From: Chloroflexota bacterium
GTDB taxonomy: Bacteria > Chloroflexota > UBA11872
Assembly: GCA_026706485.1 (NCBI GenBank)
Contig: JAPOYR010000004.1
Location: 186,001 to 250,000 of the forward strand
DNA: 64,000 bases
Direction: 5' to 3'
The first letter of the stretch is position 1. Each line of letters starts with the position of its first letter. The notes beneath the pieces are model-generated. The model was given only the letters and a program-made list of their open reading frames with translations. It had not been told where the DNA came from and did not search any database. Both the position numbers and the translations under genes were made by a program. Shown here piece by piece: positions 26,276 to 34,464 of this stretch.

Positions 26276-27271
26276 ATGCGCGTGGGCGTGACCGGGGTCG
26301 GCCGCATTGGTCGACCGCACGCCGAACGGCTGGCAGCCAACCCCGACGTTTCTGCCGTTGTGCTGCACGACATCAACGCGACGCTTGCTTCCACAGTAGC
26401 CGCCGATCTGGATATGCAGGCGGTCGCGGATATTGACGCGCTCCTGTCGTCCGTCGATGCGCTGGTGATCGCCGCCATCACCACCGCCCATGCCGACCTG
26501 CTCAGCGCGGCCGTCGAGGCCCGTGTGCCGGTCATGTGCGAAAAGCCCATCTCGCACGACCTCGAGCGCGCCCGCGACATCGTGTCCCGCGTGCATGCCC
26601 TCAACGTTCCCGTCCTCATGGGCTTCCAGCGCCGCTTCGACGCCGGCTATCGGGCCGCGCGCGATCTGGTCGCATCCGGTGGGCTTGGAACGCTCTACAC
26701 CTTCCGCACCGCTGGCCACGATCCCGAACCCGCCAGCGAGTCCTACATCGCCGGCTCCGGCGGAATGTTTCGCGACTTTGCCGTCCATGATTTTGACGCC
26801 CTTCGCTTTGTCACCAACCAGGAAATCGCGCGCGTCTACGCCGACGCCACCGTGCGCGCCTTCTCGGTTTACGAGCGCTACGACGACGCTGACACGGCCG
26901 TAGCCACGCTCACCCTCTCGGACGGTGCGCTCGGGTTGGCCGGCTACACCCGGCACGACCCCTTGGGCTATGACGTGCGCATGGAGCTATTTGGCTCCCG
27001 CGACAGCGTGGTGGTCGGCTGGGACGACCAGGCGCCCCTTCGCTCCCTCGAACCCAACGGCCCGCCGCTTCACCCCACGCCCCACGCAATGTTCCACGAC
27101 CGCTTTGCTGACGCTTACGCCGCCGAAATCGCGACATTCCTCGATGTCGCCCGCGGCCGCATGTCGTCGCCCAGCACCGTTGACGACGCACTCGAGGCTC
27201 TGCGCGTCGCCGTCGCCTGCAACGTCTCCCTACGCGAACGCCGCCCCGTCGACCTCTCCGAAATCCCCTAG
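26276..27271 (+). CDS. Gfo/Idh/MocA-family oxidoreductase (inositol 2-dehydrogenase-like)
   Basis: 331 residues. The Rossmann start is MRVGVTGVGRIGRPHAE; the family EKPIS motif and the catalytic region GMFRDFAVHDFDALRFV (containing the D-x3-H-D arrangement of inositol dehydrogenases) are clear. It probably oxidises an inositol isomer or other sugar using NAD+. The gene diverges from the DEAD-box helicase. Its downstream side is bounded by the NYN relic and the phage-derived cassette. Confidence 0.93.
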   Translation: MRVGVTGVGRIGRPHAERLAANPDVSAVVLHDINATLASTVAADLDMQAVADIDALLSSVDALVIAAITTAHADLLSAAVEARVPVMCEKPISHDLERARDIVSRVHALNVPVLMGFQRRFDAGYRAARDLVASGGLGTLYTFRTAGHDPEPASESYIAGSGGMFRDFAVHDFDALRFVTNQEIARVYADATVRAFSVYERYDDADTAVATLTLSDGALGLAGYTRHDPLGYDVRMELFGSRDSVVVGWDDQAPLRSLEPNGPPLHPTPHAMFHDRFADAYAAEIATFLDVARGRMSSPSTVDDALEALRVAVACNVSLRERRPVDLSEIP

Positions 27272-27419
27272 CACCAGCCGCTTACGCCAAGTGGGCCAGC
27301 CCCGGGTCCGCGTGGTCCGGCGCTTCCCCACGTTCGTCACTCACTCTCCCGCTCCGGCCCCACGTTCCGCGCCAGGCCCGGAGCCCCGCCGCGCCGAGGA
27401 CGCCCCACCAGGGTCCCGG

Positions 27420-27569
27420 GATAGGCAGCTGAGCCGCCGTTTGCGAGACGCGGCGACCAGGTATCAACTCCTCGACCACTTCCTGCATTCAGAGTGGCGG
27501 ATTCCGTTTCCGATGTCGGATCGCCACGGAACCATCACCCAGCCAGGGGTCGTGGGAGTGAACGCGTAG
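27420..27569 (+). pseudogene. Relic of the C-terminus of a NYN-domain gene
   Basis: Read from 27420, the frame gives DRQLSRRLRDAATRYQLLDH and ends at the TAG at 27567-27569. This matches the end of the intact NYN protein at 21417-22061 (SRRLRDAATSYRLLDHSLL), including a later DRHGTI-type segment and position of the end. The catalytic N-terminal part is missing, and the DNA upstream is not NYN sequence. It lies in the 319-base gap between the oxidoreductase and the phage-derived cassette. The relic may mark an insertion edge or an old duplication. Confidence 0.72.
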
Positions 27570-27590
27570 TCGCCGCGTCTCGCTTGACCG

Positions 27591-27851
27591 CTAGCTCAGT
27601 CGCAGCATCCCCAACCACGATCCGTGTCGGCCGCGCACTGCCTTGTCCAGCGCCGCGAGCGTCCCGGCGACCACGGCCACTCCCGCCGCGCCCAGCAGCT
27701 GCGTCCCAAGCTGGTAGATCTCGGGGCTCTGCACGGCGGCCACCGCGCCGGGTACGCCACCGGCCACGAATGCCGCGCTCACGATGCGCGCGAAGCGCCG
27801 CAGCACCCCCAGCTTCAGGCTGTAAGTCGTCGTCATCGGCTGTCCCTTCAT
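27591..27851 (-). CDS. Putative holin with two possible starts
   Basis: 86 residues. Two hydrophobic segments (about residues 24-42 and 48-68) are separated by a short loop; the C-terminus is basic. It is the last gene of the phage-derived cassette, next to a predicted lysin. Two starts are possible: ATG at 27851 (MKGQPM...) with GGAGG upstream, and ATG at 27836 (MTTTYS...) with AAGGGA upstream. The longer form has an extra lysine, as in dual-start holin/antiholin pairs. The function is inferred from size, topology and neighbours. Confidence 0.65.
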   Translation of the reverse strand: MKGQPMTTTYSLKLGVLRRFARIVSAAFVAGGVPGAVAAVQSPEIYQLGTQLLGAAGVAVVAGTLAALDKAVRGRHGSWLGMLRLS

Positions 27852-27950
27852 CCAACTGCCTCCATCGCTTGCCCCGTATCAGGTACGGGGTCACATCTCG
27901 CCAAGCCCGACCGCCGAAACTCCGCAGCGGGCGGGCGTCTTTGATTTCCG

Positions 27951-28958
27951 TTACTCCGCGCCGGTCGCCTGATCGGGACGCGCCACGGGGTCGTGATAGA
28001 ACCGCTCGGCGGTCATGACCCGTCGCCAGTCCTCCGGGCGGAACGCGGTTTCACCCGCCCTGCGCGCCGCCTGGATCACCTCGCCGAGGTGCGCCAGCGC
28101 CGCGAGCTTGCGGCTGTGGTTGGCGTCGCGGTCTCGCCGCAGCGCCTCGAGCTCCGCCGTACGTGCCATGTCCAAGCCCTTCAATATCGTGTCGGCGTAG
28201 TGGTAGCCCTGCGCACGGAACGCGCCGTCCGAACCGCGGCCGGTGTAGTAGTCCGCCAGCGCCTCGCGGTAGTCGCCGCCGCGGTGATCCAGGTGCGCCG
28301 CCATCAGCCGCGCCGCATAGTCCAGCGCCGCGAACGGGTCGAAGGTGCGCCCGCGCATCGCCGGGTGCCGCCGTGGATTGATCTGCGCCAGTCCCTCGGC
28401 TCCCGCCAAGCTCACAGCCAGCGGGTTCCAATCGCTCTCCAGGGTGATCTGCCGCCGAAGCACCTCGGGGTCGTAACCGGCGTCACGCGCGTAGGCGTCC
28501 GCGTATAGGCGCAGCGGGTCGACCCGCGAGCCCCGTACGCGGAAGGTCGCTGGGTCTATGACGCCTTGCGGTGAGGCGTCCAGATGCACGTGGTGCCCCG
28601 TGCTGTTCCCCGTCGAGTCGCAATGCCCGAGCGTCTGGCCGGCGGCCACGCGCTCGCCCACGCCGACCGTCGGTGGCTCGTCGAAGTGGAGCAGGCGCCA
28701 CAGCACGCCCGCGTCATCGCGCAGCGCCACGGCGTTGCCGTAGGGAAATCCGTCTCGCACCGACGGTTCCCGCGTGCTCGGCCGGTCCGTCGTCCAGACT
28801 GCCTCAATCGTTCCCGCCGCCGGCGCCTTCACCGGACGGCGGTACACCGACTCCCGCTGCAGCGCCAGGTCGATTCCGCCGTGGCGATACCTTCCGCGGT
28901 CCAGGCCGAACACCGAGGTCACGCGAATGACGCCGTCGAGCGGCGGCAGATAGGCCAT
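27951..28958 (-). CDS. Phage-type lysin: M23 peptidase plus lytic transglycosylase
   Basis: 335 residues in two catalytic parts. Residues about 10-130 are an M23 (LytM-like) metallopeptidase with H26-x3-D30 and H123-V-H125 as zinc ligands. Residues about 150-260 are an SLT-type lytic transglycosylase with catalytic E174 in LESDWNP and the AEGLAQINP motif. The C-terminal 75 residues are charged and helical. It would cut both peptide cross-links and glycan strands of peptidoglycan. There is no signal peptide, so release would need a holin, and one candidate lies on each side. Confidence 0.9.
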   Translation of the reverse strand: MAYLPPLDGVIRVTSVFGLDRGRYRHGGIDLALQRESVYRRPVKAPAAGTIEAVWTTDRPSTREPSVRDGFPYGNAVALRDDAGVLWRLLHFDEPPTVGVGERVAAGQTLGHCDSTGNSTGHHVHLDASPQGVIDPATFRVRGSRVDPLRLYADAYARDAGYDPEVLRRQITLESDWNPLAVSLAGAEGLAQINPRRHPAMRGRTFDPFAALDYAARLMAAHLDHRGGDYREALADYYTGRGSDGAFRAQGYHYADTILKGLDMARTAELEALRRDRDANHSRKLAALAHLGEVIQAARRAGETAFRPEDWRRVMTAERFYHDPVARPDQATGAE

Positions 28959-28974
28959 CAGCTCGCCCCGCCCC

Positions 28975-29223
28975 TCATCGCAGCACCAGGGCCAGAACGC
29001 CGCCGCCCACGCTCGTCAAGGTCAGGCCGACCAGCCCGTAAATCACGCTGCGAATGGGTCGAAACTCCGCCCGCGTCACGTAGGTCGCGCGCGACTCGGT
29101 CTTGTGTGCCGCCAGGTCCGCCCGCAACAGCGCCACCTCGCGCAGGATCGACGCCGTGCGCTCGTCGATGCGCGCCAGGAGGCGGCCGTTGCCGTCGGGC
29201 GTCGGGCGTGCGCCGCTCGTCAC
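28975..29223 (-). CDS. XhlA-like small phage membrane protein
   Basis: 82 residues. An N-terminal amphipathic coiled-coil-like segment (LLARIDERTASILREVALLRADL) is followed by one membrane helix at the C-terminus (about 62-81). This is the layout of XhlA-type holin partner proteins. Its ATG overlaps the TGA of the glycoside-hydrolase-like gene (ATGA), and the lysin follows after 16 bases, so it belongs to the lysis module. Confidence 0.65.
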   Translation of the reverse strand: MTSGARPTPDGNGRLLARIDERTASILREVALLRADLAAHKTESRATYVTRAEFRPIRSVIYGLVGLTLTSVGGGVLALVLR

Positions 29224-30233
29224 GCCCAGATCCGTCGAAAGTCGGCGTCGGCCTCCGCCATCCGCCCCACGCCATCGGTCAAGGCCTCATCGCGCCATTG
29301 GCCGTCGCCGTTGGCATCCACGAACCAGGCCAGACCCTCGAGGCGTCGCCCGAACACGGCGCAGGCGTAGGCGAAGGCGTTCGGCAGCAGGCCCGGCGGA
29401 TAGGCCGCGGCGGAGGGCGCATCGGTGCGCGCGTTGTACTCCGCGATGATGACCGGCTTGCGCGCCAGCCCGACGGTGCGCAGGGTCTCGTCCCACGTCT
29501 GCAAGACGTTGGAGCCCCACCGCCGCCCCCGTCGATCCCGCGGGTCGCGCCACGGCTCGTGCCGTCCCCCGTGGGCGTCGCCGTTGGGTCCGGTGCGCGC
29601 GTACGCATGCAGCGCCACGCCCTGGAAGCGCCGCGACCAGGCCGTTCGCGCCGCGTCCCGGCACCGCTCCCAAAACTCCGCCGTATAGCACGCCCACGGC
29701 GATTGCTCCACCGCGGCCTTGGGCCGCCCGTCGCGCGGGGCAAATGGTCCCGTGGGCGTGACGAAGAAGCGGCAGCGGGATGCGGCGTGCGTCCGCCACA
29801 CCTGGAGGGCGTTCCACGGATCGCTCGGCTCGTTGCCGGCGCCGTTGAACACCCGCGCCATCCAGGCGGGGCTCACGCCGGAGTCGTCGGCCTCGGAGCG
29901 CCGCCAGTTGGGCTCATTGCCGAAGGTCACGTCGATGCCGCCGAAATTCGGCGCCAGCTCCTCCAGCCCGTGGAGATAGGCGTCCAGCTCCGCCCCGGTC
30001 CGCGGCTGATCGACGCCGGCTCGGTACTTGACCTTGAGCAAAACCCGATGCCCGGCGTCGCGCAGCACGCGGCAGCGGCTCGCCATTTCCAGCCAGTGCA
30101 GCTGGCGGCCGCCGCTGGGATGCGTATACACATGCTCGACAAAGAGGGTCGGCACGGGATAGCCCGGCGTCCGCGCCGGATTCCAGAAATGCACACCGAG
30201 GAGGGGCGCGGGGTCGGGGACCGGGCGGGGCAC
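29220..30233 (-). CDS. Clan A glycoside-hydrolase-like TIM-barrel protein in the phage cassette
   Basis: 337 residues from the GTG at 30233, which overlaps the upstream TAG by one base (TAGTG) and has GGGGTG upstream; a longer reading from an ATG at 30275 would overlap the preceding gene. E107 in F-G-N-E-P-N-W fits the acid/base and E265 in IIAEYNA the nucleophile of a clan A (GH5/39-like) barrel. No signal peptide is seen. A tail-borne enzyme that cuts a capsule or exopolysaccharide is plausible because it sits directly after a tail-fibre-like gene. The protein is intact. Confidence 0.75.
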   Translation of the reverse strand: MPRPVPDPAPLLGVHFWNPARTPGYPVPTLFVEHVYTHPSGGRQLHWLEMASRCRVLRDAGHRVLLKVKYRAGVDQPRTGAELDAYLHGLEELAPNFGGIDVTFGNEPNWRRSEADDSGVSPAWMARVFNGAGNEPSDPWNALQVWRTHAASRCRFFVTPTGPFAPRDGRPKAAVEQSPWACYTAEFWERCRDAARTAWSRRFQGVALHAYARTGPNGDAHGGRHEPWRDPRDRRGRRWGSNVLQTWDETLRTVGLARKPVIIAEYNARTDAPSAAAYPPGLLPNAFAYACAVFGRRLEGLAWFVDANGDGQWRDEALTDGVGRMAEADADFRRIWA

Positions 30234-30913
30234 TAGGCGTTCACCCCAAGCGCCATCCAGGCAAAGCCCGCCCACTGTCCATGCGACGCGCTCCCGCGGA
30301 CGGCTTCAGCGGTGAACCCGCTGGCCGTGATGTCCTTGGCGAACACTCTCGAAAAGCGCTGGTGGTGCGCGTGGTAATCGCCGAAGTCGTCAATGGACTC
30401 AGGGGGGCTGGCGCCGCCATGCGCCCCAAGGAGCGACACGAACACGATCGGCGCCGAGCCGAAGGCCGATTCGAAGGTGATGGCCTTCTCGTCGCTCTGC
30501 AGCGTGGCGAGCGAGATGAAACTCCAACCGGCTTCCGCGCGGAGGGTGGAAACGCGCGTGTCGTTGCGCCCGGCGCCGTCCTGGACGCTGGTAAGCGCGA
30601 TGCCGCCGACACTGGGCGCCAGCTTCGCCGCCGTCACGGCGGCGTCGGCCAGCTTGTCCGCGGTCACCGCTGCGTCCGCCAAGGCGTCGGTGACCACCGC
30701 GCCGGGCGCCAACTTCGGGTCCGTGACCGCCCCGTCGGCGAGCGCGTCGCTGTCCAGGGGTGGTCCTTGCCCGGCCGTGCCGTCATGCCGATGCCCGGCG
30801 GCGGCATCGAAGGCCGCGTCGACGGCGTCTGCGTTGGCGTTGACGCCCCCCACGTCATACCGCTCCGTGGGCAGCGGCTTGGTGAGGTTGAGATTCAGCG
30901 TCGTCGTTGGCAT
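30233..30913 (-). CDS. Phage tail-fibre-like protein
   Basis: 226 residues from the ATG at 30913, which has a near-perfect AAAGGAGG site; an upstream reading frame is arginine/serine rich and was rejected. The N-terminus (TLNLNLTKP) and RYDVGGVNANADAVDAAFD resemble phage tail proteins. Residues about 60-110 hold four short repeats of the form [DA][AK]LADGAVT or DKLADAAVT, a pattern frequent in tail fibres. The C-terminal 100 residues look like a beta-rich receptor domain. It follows the large 776-residue protein by 10 bases. Confidence 0.75.
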   Translation of the reverse strand: MPTTTLNLNLTKPLPTERYDVGGVNANADAVDAAFDAAAGHRHDGTAGQGPPLDSDALADGAVTDPKLAPGAVVTDALADAAVTADKLADAAVTAAKLAPSVGGIALTSVQDGAGRNDTRVSTLRAEAGWSFISLATLQSDEKAITFESAFGSAPIVFVSLLGAHGGASPPESIDDFGDYHAHHQRFSRVFAKDITASGFTAEAVRGSASHGQWAGFAWMALGVNA

Positions 30914-30923
30914 CGGTCCTCCT

Positions 30924-33254
30924 TTAGAGCTGGCTGATCTGGCGGTGGGTATAGGCCGCCAGGTGGTCATGGCGATAGGTCGCGAGGCGGCGATGCCGGC
31001 CATGGGCGGCGGTCGGCCGGTACTCCGTGGCGGAGATGTGCATGGCCCATGCGAGCGGCCGGCCCGTCGCGCGGACCTCGGCCTCGCGCACCAACACTTC
31101 CAGCGCCTCGCCGTCCGGGGTGGTGAGCACCACAGGCAGCTCCGAAGCCGCCGCGGCCATGAGCGCCCGCTTGAGGTCACGCGCCGTCCGACGGTCGCGG
31201 CCCCCGTCTCGCAACGAAAGCTGGTCGGCAAGCCGCACGCGGAAGTCAAAGACCCGCCGGAAGCCGGTGCGCGCCGCGTAGGCCAGTGTGACGGCCCGGA
31301 TCACCGGCGTGGCGCGGTCGCTGTGTGTCGTGAGCCGCAGGCGCAGATCAATCGAAGTTCCGGCCACCGCCGAACCGAAGTCGACCCGCTGGCCCGAGGC
31401 GGTGGCGAACCGACCGAGCGGCGCATAGGCTCCGTGCCCATCCAGCCGGTAGGCGGCGTCGACAAAGGCGTCTGGCCCCAGCCGCGCACCGTCGATGTTC
31501 AGCCCGAGGAACGCGGTGCGCCGGGCGGCGGGGCTGCCGTGGAAGCGCGACAGCCGCAGCTCGCCCGACGCGGCAAAGCGGCACTGGGGGTCGTGCAAGG
31601 GATTGGCGGTGTGCCGCGGCAGGATGATCGCGCCAATGTCGTCGTCCAGCCCGAGATACAGCCGCGGGTTTGGCCCCGGAACGTCCGAGACCCACATATG
31701 GCGGCATTCGCGTTGGCCAAGGTCGGCCAGCGGATGCCAGGCGTCGCGCTCCGCGTCGTGGCACAGAAGATAGGTGATGCCCTTGTCGCTGCGGAGGGCG
31801 GCGTACAAGAAAAAGGCGTCGCCCGCGCAGGCGGTGATGCGGCCGCGAACCGGCGAGTCGTTGTCTGGCAGCGTCTCGGGCCCCACCAGCTCGAACGCGC
31901 CCGGCGCGAAGCGATAGAGCCCCTCCTTCGATGGCAGCCACCACGCCCCGCGCCACACCGCGCCTCCCCGGCCGTCGCTCCAATCGCGCAGTGCCGCCGG
32001 ACGTGGCCACGACGCCTCGAACGCCGCCTCACCGGATGATCGAAGGCGAAACAGCCCGTCGCTCTTGACCGCATAGGGCCGGTCGCCCAGCGACGCAAGC
32101 GCTGTCACGGTTTGACCCGGGCCGCCAACCGACTCGCCGGACGTCCACGTCGCGGCGCCGCCTCCGTCCACCGAGCGCGAAATCCGGGGAAAGCCCACTT
32201 CCGACGACGAGCGCAACAGCGCATCTCCGACCACGAGGAACCGGTCGGCCTTGCGGGGCTGGTGCACGGCAATGGCGTGCAGCCGCGTTCTGGCGTCCAG
32301 CGTCGCGGTCGCCGACAGGCGCAGCCAGAAGGCGTGGATGCCCTCGATGCGTGAGGGACGCCACGTGACCGGCTCCGTGAACTCTCCCGCGCCGGCGCGC
32401 CCCAGCGTGGCGGACTCGACGATCGTCCGGTCGACCCAGTCACCGACAGGCTCCCATGCAGCGCCCGTCCAGAACTCGGCCCTGAGCGTTGTGGCGCGCC
32501 GGTTGATCCGCTCGCGCGGGTCCAGCCGCACGCTGTCGAACGGTGCGTCGGATCCCAGGAGCAGCCAGGCGGCGCCCGCGGCCAAGCCGCTCAGGTGAAC
32601 CTCGGCCGACTCCGTCTGATCGGTGTAGGTCACGCCGCCGTCGGTGGTCACAAGCACGGCGGTCGGCTTCGCCTGCACTCCCGGATGGGGCGTCCAGGCG
32701 CTGCCGTCGAACGTCCAATAGGGACCGTCACCGGGCCCGCCGCCGACCGCGACGAACGCGTGGGGCGCCGCCGCCGCGCCCTGGAAGACAGCCGCCGAAA
32801 CCGGCGTGACGCCGTCGCCAAACTGGTGCGCCAGCGTCCAGCGGGCGCCGTCGGTTGATTGGTAGACGGCAGAGCCGATCAGCGCGTAGAGCACGCCGCC
32901 CAGCTCGAAATGGCCGCGCACCGGGCCGTCCGCGCTGGTGGGGCTCTCGGTGAGGGCCGGCGGCAGCATGATCTGATTGGGAAAGCGCGCGTCCACGAAG
33001 CCGTGGGCGTATTGCCGCCCGGCTTCCGCCGGCGACGTGCTGGCGCCGTAGCCGCCCGTCAGGTCGCCGGTGGTCCAGGCGGCCTCATGCTCGGGAGGAA
33101 ACGGCGCATAGGCCCGGGCCGGCCCCGAAATGGGCGGCGGCAAGGCTTCCAAGCGTCGCTCGCGCCAGGCCAGGCCGCCGTCGTCGTCCAGCATCAGGCC
33201 CGTCCCATGCAGCACGCAGTCATGGGGGAAGGGGGATCGCTGCGACCTGGTCAT
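30924..33254 (-). CDS. Large phage structural protein, unidentified
   Basis: 776 residues without a signal peptide. The first 110 residues are proline-rich. Several blades have beta-propeller-like wording, such as ALIGSAVYQSTDGARWTLA and AFVAVGGG. The C-terminal 150 residues are beta-rich with a basic, tyrosine-rich end. The start abuts the stop of the 268-residue gene, and its placement between connector-like and fibre-like genes suggests a tail or baseplate part. I found no named family. Confidence 0.75.
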   Translation of the reverse strand: MTRSQRSPFPHDCVLHGTGLMLDDDGGLAWRERRLEALPPPISGPARAYAPFPPEHEAAWTTGDLTGGYGASTSPAEAGRQYAHGFVDARFPNQIMLPPALTESPTSADGPVRGHFELGGVLYALIGSAVYQSTDGARWTLAHQFGDGVTPVSAAVFQGAAAAPHAFVAVGGGPGDGPYWTFDGSAWTPHPGVQAKPTAVLVTTDGGVTYTDQTESAEVHLSGLAAGAAWLLLGSDAPFDSVRLDPRERINRRATTLRAEFWTGAAWEPVGDWVDRTIVESATLGRAGAGEFTEPVTWRPSRIEGIHAFWLRLSATATLDARTRLHAIAVHQPRKADRFLVVGDALLRSSSEVGFPRISRSVDGGGAATWTSGESVGGPGQTVTALASLGDRPYAVKSDGLFRLRSSGEAAFEASWPRPAALRDWSDGRGGAVWRGAWWLPSKEGLYRFAPGAFELVGPETLPDNDSPVRGRITACAGDAFFLYAALRSDKGITYLLCHDAERDAWHPLADLGQRECRHMWVSDVPGPNPRLYLGLDDDIGAIILPRHTANPLHDPQCRFAASGELRLSRFHGSPAARRTAFLGLNIDGARLGPDAFVDAAYRLDGHGAYAPLGRFATASGQRVDFGSAVAGTSIDLRLRLTTHSDRATPVIRAVTLAYAARTGFRRVFDFRVRLADQLSLRDGGRDRRTARDLKRALMAAAASELPVVLTTPDGEALEVLVREAEVRATGRPLAWAMHISATEYRPTAAHGRHRRLATYRHDHLAAYTHRQISQL

Positions 33255-34061
33255 CTACAGCCGCTCCCCGAGCTGGACCCGCCGCACGGCCCTGGGCTGG
33301 TAGAGCCGGGAAAGCCGCTGAAACTCTTGCGCGGCCTCCTGCTGCAGCACGGCGAAGCGGTCCACATCCGCCGCCGCCGCGTCCCGGCGCAGGCGGCGAT
33401 AGGCGTGCGCCAGCGCCCCCGCCACCACCCAGTCAGCCGGGGCGTCGGTGATGCTCTGGTTGTTGGCCAGAGCCTCGTAGGGACGCAGCGCCTCGACCAC
33501 CAACGCGCCGCCCGGCGCGTGCCCAACCTCCAACCAGAACGGCGAAGGGCTTGCAACGGGACGTCGCCTGAGCCGCCACCAATCCACCGCGCGCAGGTGC
33601 TCGCCGCGACGCTCCCAAACCTCGACGACCTGCTGGCGCCGAGTGACCCAGGCCGGCAGCGGGAACTGCCGCTGAGCGTCGGCGACCGACGTCAGGTCGG
33701 CCAGCGTTCGGCGCCAGCAGCGCGCCAGCGTGTCGTCGATGGCCTGATGCAGCTCCGCCGGCGAGAGTAGGCGCAGCAGCTCGTAGGCCGACGTCCCGTC
33801 GATGGGCTGTGCGAAGGGCCGATTGACCGTGACCGACCCCGACGCCGGGTCGTAGACCGTCACGCGCCGGACCTCGCCCGCATTGGCCCCCGCGGTGATG
33901 TGCAGCCAGGCGCCGGTCCACACCTCGTCCGACGCGCCGGCGTCTTGGAGCCGGTCCGGGTCGGCCAGCGCCACGGTGGACCCGCCGCCGGCGACGCCGA
34001 CCACTGTGCGCATCATCCGCGCGGCCACGGCCTGCCGCAGCGCCGCTCGCGTGACGCTCAC
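33255..34061 (-). CDS. Phage connector/neck-like protein
   Basis: 268 residues from a GTG at 34061. It has an N-terminal helix and a beta-rich segment (residues about 25-90, ITAGANAGEVRRVTVYDPASGSVTVNRPF), then helices with LHQAIDDTLARCWRRTL and a C-terminal helical part ending in YQPRAVRRVQLGERL. Genes of this size and type just after a capsid gene commonly code for head-tail adaptor or neck proteins. The match is by position and composition, not by a definite motif. Confidence 0.65.
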   Translation of the reverse strand: MSVTRAALRQAVAARMMRTVVGVAGGGSTVALADPDRLQDAGASDEVWTGAWLHITAGANAGEVRRVTVYDPASGSVTVNRPFAQPIDGTSAYELLRLLSPAELHQAIDDTLARCWRRTLADLTSVADAQRQFPLPAWVTRRQQVVEVWERRGEHLRAVDWWRLRRRPVASPSPFWLEVGHAPGGALVVEALRPYEALANNQSITDAPADWVVAGALAHAYRRLRRDAAAADVDRFAVLQQEAAQEFQRLSRLYQPRAVRRVQLGERL

Positions 34062-34074
34062 GACCGCCCACCCA

Positions 34075-34302
34075 TCAAGCGTCGCGCCATTGCGGCCGCT
34101 GGGCGTCGAGCCGCTCGCTGAAGGCGCTGCCGCGGTCGGCCAAACGCCGGTGCTGCCGCTCGAGCGCCGCCGCCGCCGCGTCGGCGGCCTCGCTCGCGTC
34201 GGGGGTCACCACCACCACCGGCGAATGCGGCGTCGCGCCGCGAAACCGGTGCACCAGCCGCGCCCGCCGCTCCCGCGGAATCCAGATGATCGGACCAGAC
34301 AT
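34075..34302 (-). CDS. Small protein of the phage cassette
   Basis: 75 residues, MSGPIIWIPRERRARL at the start and an alanine- and arginine-rich helical C-terminus. AAGGGA lies nine bases before the ATG. It stands between the capsid and connector-like genes, 13 bases before the latter. No function can be given; head-decoration, head completion and scaffold remnant are all possible. Confidence 0.55.
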   Translation of the reverse strand: MSGPIIWIPRERRARLVHRFRGATPHSPVVVVTPDASEAADAAAAALERQHRRLADRGSAFSERLDAQRPQWRDA

Positions 34303-34349
34303 TCACACGTCCCTTCTTCACCGGCGCCATGCAGCGCCCGTCGTCATTC

Positions 34350-34416
34350 CCGTAGGGCGGCCCTACCAAGAGGCCCGCAGGGCCAGGAGGCAGGGGCGGT
34401 TCGTGAACCGCCCCTG
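34350..34416. repeat. Dispersed palindrome inside the phage-derived cassette
   Basis: CAGGGGCGGTTC (34391-34402) and GAACCGCCCCTG (34405-34416) form a perfect 12-base stem, preceded by TCGTCATTCCCGTAGGGCGGCCCTACC-like sequence (given here only in outline) that recalls other repeats of the window, notably 38327-38396. It fills much of the 162-base gap between the capsid gene and the 75-residue gene. Its presence implies that the cassette has been in this genome long enough to take up host repeats. Confidence 0.75.
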
Positions 34417-34464
34417 CGCCGCGCCGAAGTCGCGGCATGCGATCTCGGCCGGGGCACCCGTGGC

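Noticed and set aside
26925-27569. 214-codon plus-strand frame
   Set aside because: Most of it is a shadow of the oxidoreductase gene; only the last 50 codons carry meaning, as the NYN relic.
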